From positions 1 through 7,288 of the forward strand of contig JAFDXS010000113.1 in the NCBI GenBank assembly GCA_018267795.1: a DNA stretch of 7,288 nucleotides, read 5' to 3'. A program made the position numbers and the translations under genes. The DNA comes from Bacteroidota bacterium. Lineage in GTDB: Bacteria > Bacteroidota > Bacteroidia > Chitinophagales > Chitinophagaceae. This document shows, piece by piece, positions 5,756 to 7,288 of the stretch. The notes below the pieces were generated by a model that had not been told where the DNA came from, made no database searches, and saw only the letters and a list, made by a program, of their open reading frames with translations. Numbering within the stretch: position 1 is the first letter of the stretch; every line of letters starts with the position of its first letter.

Positions 5756-7131
5756 ACGAATACCCGATATATTATAAACGATTTCTTCAGTTTGCATTAG
5801 GTTTGCTCGCCATAGCATTAGTGCTAGGGCTCTTGTCTGCCGCAGCGTTTAGTTATCCTGAAACGTTTAATAAATTTCTTCCATTTTATCAGCTAAGGCC
5901 CTTCCATACATCGGCTGCACTTTTCTGGATTATTACTGCATCTGCAGGATGTATTCTCTTTTACAAAAATGATGTTTTTACTGGTATATATGTAGGCAAT
6001 ACAAGTGAAAAGTTGTTTATAATGCTATGGATTGGCAGCATTCTGACTATATTTTGTTGTTATGCTTTTAAAAAGTTCGGTGGACGTGAATACTGGGAAT
6101 TTCCACCTGTACTGAGCATTGCATTGCTTGCGAGCTGGCTGGTTTTCATGTATTCCTATTTTGCTTCCTGGCGAATATCTAAGAATAAGAAACCTTTGTA
6201 CGTATGGATGTGGTCAACCGGGATATTTTTCTTTTTAATTACTTTTGTAGAACAGAATTTATGGCTTATACCATGGTTCCGCTCTTCGTTTCTGAAAGAG
6301 ATAACGATACAGTGGAAAGCAAATGGCTCAATGGTAGGTGCATGGAACCAGATGATTTATGGTACTGCATTATTCCTGATGGTGAAAATTAGTGGCGATG
6401 GTACCATAGCCGAAAACAAGAAAGCTTTCTTCTTTTATTTCCTTGGCCTTACGAACCTAATGTTTAATTGGGGGCACCATATATATAATGTACCCAATGG
6501 CTCATGGATACGCAATACTGCCTATGCCATCAGCATGACAGAGCTACTCATATTTATCAATATTATTGCCGGGTTTAAGCGTAAGCTTGATGAGCAAAAG
6601 CGATTGAAGCATATAATACCGTATCGTTTTTTGGTGGCTGCTGAGTACTGGGCTTTTGCAAATTTATTGCTAGCCTTGCTTATGTCTGTCCCGGTTGTGA
6701 ACCGTTATACGCATGGTACACATATCACTGTAGCTCATGCTATGATATCTACCATTGGTATTAATACTATGATATTACTGGGAAGTATTGGGTACATTAT
6801 TAATATAGACACTAAAAATCAAAAAATTAAAAATTTCATTAACAAAGCATATTGGCATGCACAGGTCAGCCTTGCTGCCTTTGGCTCTTCCTTAGTCATA
6901 GCGGGTATTATCAAGGCATACAGAACAGTTGCCATTGAAAATATTACCTTCCAGGAAGTGATGCAACCGGTAGTTGTCATGATTAAAATATTTCTGTTGA
7001 CTGGGATTTGGCTTGCCATTAGCCTTATAAGTATTGTAGTATGTTATTTTAGATTATTGAATAACAAAAGAACCATAAAGATTTGGAAAGAAGTAAACAC
7101 TGTGATGCTCGTAGAAGAATATGATTTCTAA
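5752..7131 (+). CDS. norB: NorB-like haem-copper oxidoreductase subunit with an altered active site
   Basis: Integral membrane catalytic subunit of the cNOR branch, 459 residues with about 12 hydrophobic segments. Aligned by eye and spacing with Pseudomonas NorB (from memory), it keeps His52 (haem b, helix II), Glu113 and Glu116 in GREYWEFPP (calcium and proton-path region), His242-His243 (FeB ligands), Glu264 (equivalent of Glu280, same 21-residue spacing) and His329 in THGTHITVAHAM (haem b3). Helix VI differs: where NorB has HLWVEGVWE this protein has NGSMVGAWN, so FeB ligand His207 becomes Asn191, Glu211 becomes Val195 and Glu215 becomes Asn199. The alignment is anchored by the exact 51-residue spacing to the HH pair and a shared VKI at the helix end. 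In helix X the second His of H-x-H, the low-spin haem b ligand, is Met331. Ordinary 2 NO to N2O reduction is therefore uncertain; an NO dismutase-like or other diatomic-gas reaction is possible. The frame is intact and hydrophobicity normal, so this is not a decayed gene. The norB symbol marks homology only. Confidence 0.88.
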   Translation: MNEYPIYYKRFLQFALGLLAIALVLGLLSAAAFSYPETFNKFLPFYQLRPFHTSAALFWIITASAGCILFYKNDVFTGIYVGNTSEKLFIMLWIGSILTIFCCYAFKKFGGREYWEFPPVLSIALLASWLVFMYSYFASWRISKNKKPLYVWMWSTGIFFFLITFVEQNLWLIPWFRSSFLKEITIQWKANGSMVGAWNQMIYGTALFLMVKISGDGTIAENKKAFFFYFLGLTNLMFNWGHHIYNVPNGSWIRNTAYAISMTELLIFINIIAGFKRKLDEQKRLKHIIPYRFLVAAEYWAFANLLLALLMSVPVVNRYTHGTHITVAHAMISTIGINTMILLGSIGYIINIDTKNQKIKNFINKAYWHAQVSLAAFGSSLVIAGIIKAYRTVAIENITFQEVMQPVVVMIKIFLLTGIWLAISLISIVVCYFRLLNNKRTIKIWKEVNTVMLVEEYDF

Positions 7132-7159
7132 TAAAAGACAATTTTATCTTTTATTAGAA
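7126..7159 (+). terminator. AT-rich hairpin overlapping the norB stop; possible terminator or attenuator
   Basis: TTCTAATAAAAGA (7126-7138) is exactly complementary to TCTTTTATTAGAA (7147-7159) with an 8-base loop, a 13-bp perfect stem. The norB stop codon (7129-7131) lies in the left arm. The stem is poor in G+C and no T-run follows, so it is weak as an intrinsic terminator. It could protect the 3' end of the norCB message, partly stop transcription before the hemerythrin-like gene, or be a protein-binding palindrome. The structure is certain as sequence; the role is not. Confidence 0.4.
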
Positions 7160-7166
7160 TAAAGTT

Positions 7167-7192
7167 TGTAATTTTACATAGAAATTGTAAAA
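7167..7192 (+). promoter_or_regulatory. Overlapping TGTAA/TTACA inverted repeats before the hemerythrin-like gene
   Basis: TGTAA-TT-TTACA (7167-7178) overlaps a second perfect repeat, TTTTACA (7172-7178) with TGTAAAA (7186-7192) across a 7-base spacer. The second repeat ends directly against the ATG at 7193. Either may be an operator, or the second may form a small RNA hairpin that limits access to the start codon. TAATTTTA (7169-7176) is one base off the -7 consensus TAnnTTTG, so a gene-specific promoter could overlap, although transcription from there would leave a very short leader. The AT-rich context makes chance plausible. Confidence 0.35.
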
Positions 7193-7288
7193 ATGGAACA
7201 ATCAAAGCCTATAAAAAGAAGCGAAGAATTAGTGCAGCTCTCCAGGGAGCATCATGACGGGCTACTGTTGGGATGGAAAATTAAAACC
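7193..7288 (+). CDS. Hemerythrin-like (HHE domain) protein, 3' end missing
   Basis: Only the first 32 codons are in the window. The segment VQLSREHHDGLLLGWKIKT (14-32) looks like the first helix of Bacteroidota hemerythrin/HHE-domain proteins, with His20 or His21 as the candidate first iron ligand. Members carry a non-haem di-iron centre and bind O2 or NO, or help protect or repair iron-sulphur proteins under nitrosative stress. The remaining ligands lie beyond the window, so the family call rests on this short stretch. It begins 61 bases after the norB stop in the same orientation and may be read through from the norCB promoter or have its own. Its place beside a nitric oxide reductase-like operon agrees with a diatomic-gas role. 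Confidence 0.7.
   Translation, partial: MEQSKPIKRSEELVQLSREHHDGLLLGWKIKT

Noticed and set aside
6204..6392. Plus-strand open frame in another phase within the norB-like gene, considered as a sign of a frameshift.
   Set aside because: The NorB frame is continuous across this region with expected membrane helices and conserved residues on both sides, so no frameshift is needed.
6391..6411. Imperfect palindrome around ATGGTACCAT within the norB-like gene.
   Set aside because: It is short, interrupted by a mismatch and lies in coding sequence for a loop between helices; no regulatory context supports it.

Overview
The window looks like chromosomal DNA from a Bacteroidota bacterium, perhaps Chitinophagaceae-like. 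The reasons are an AT-rich composition, start codons without clear Shine-Dalgarno sequences, TAnnTTTG-like promoter remnants, and a GAF/multi-receiver hybrid kinase of a type common in that phylum. The genus cannot be fixed from the sequence. No RNA gene, insertion sequence, CRISPR array or replication origin is visible.

Left part (1-3874, + strand): a two-gene signalling operon. The first gene, cut by the window edge, encodes a hybrid sensor histidine kinase (GAF end, coiled coil, HisKA, HATPase, three receivers). Three bases later starts a 444-residue protein with the reverse layout (receiver, coiled coil, HisKA, HATPase). No DNA-binding output domain is present, so the pair probably works as a phosphorelay. 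A perfect 12-bp inverted repeat lies just inside the second gene.

Middle (3903-5153, - strand): a PLP-dependent group II amino-acid decarboxylase, convergent with the kinase operon and divergent from the genes on the right. The 209-bp divergent region (5154-5362) holds two perfect 5-4-5 palindromes of shared form ATGAY-N4-RTCAT, the architecture of Crp/Fnr-family operators, one nearer each gene.

Right part (5363-7288, + strand): a membrane-anchored cytochrome c of NorC type and an overlapping NorB-like haem-copper oxidoreductase subunit, then the start of a hemerythrin-like gene cut by the window edge. This is the most notable part. The NorB-like protein keeps the cNOR fold landmarks (helix II His, the GREYWEFPP segment, the HH pair, the helix VIII Glu, the helix X His), but at the FeB ligand His it has Asn191, at the catalytic Glu it has Val195, and at the second helix X His (low-spin haem ligand) it has Met331. 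It is therefore not an ordinary nitric oxide reductase. The His-to-Asn change recalls what I remember of putative NO dismutases, yet the partner here is a genuine haem c subunit. A working model, which is inference, is a Crp/Fnr-regulated module handling NO or O2: electrons enter through NorC, a remodelled binuclear centre does the chemistry, and a di-iron hemerythrin-like protein binds a diatomic gas or protects the cell. The decarboxylase may be co-regulated from the shared intergenic region.
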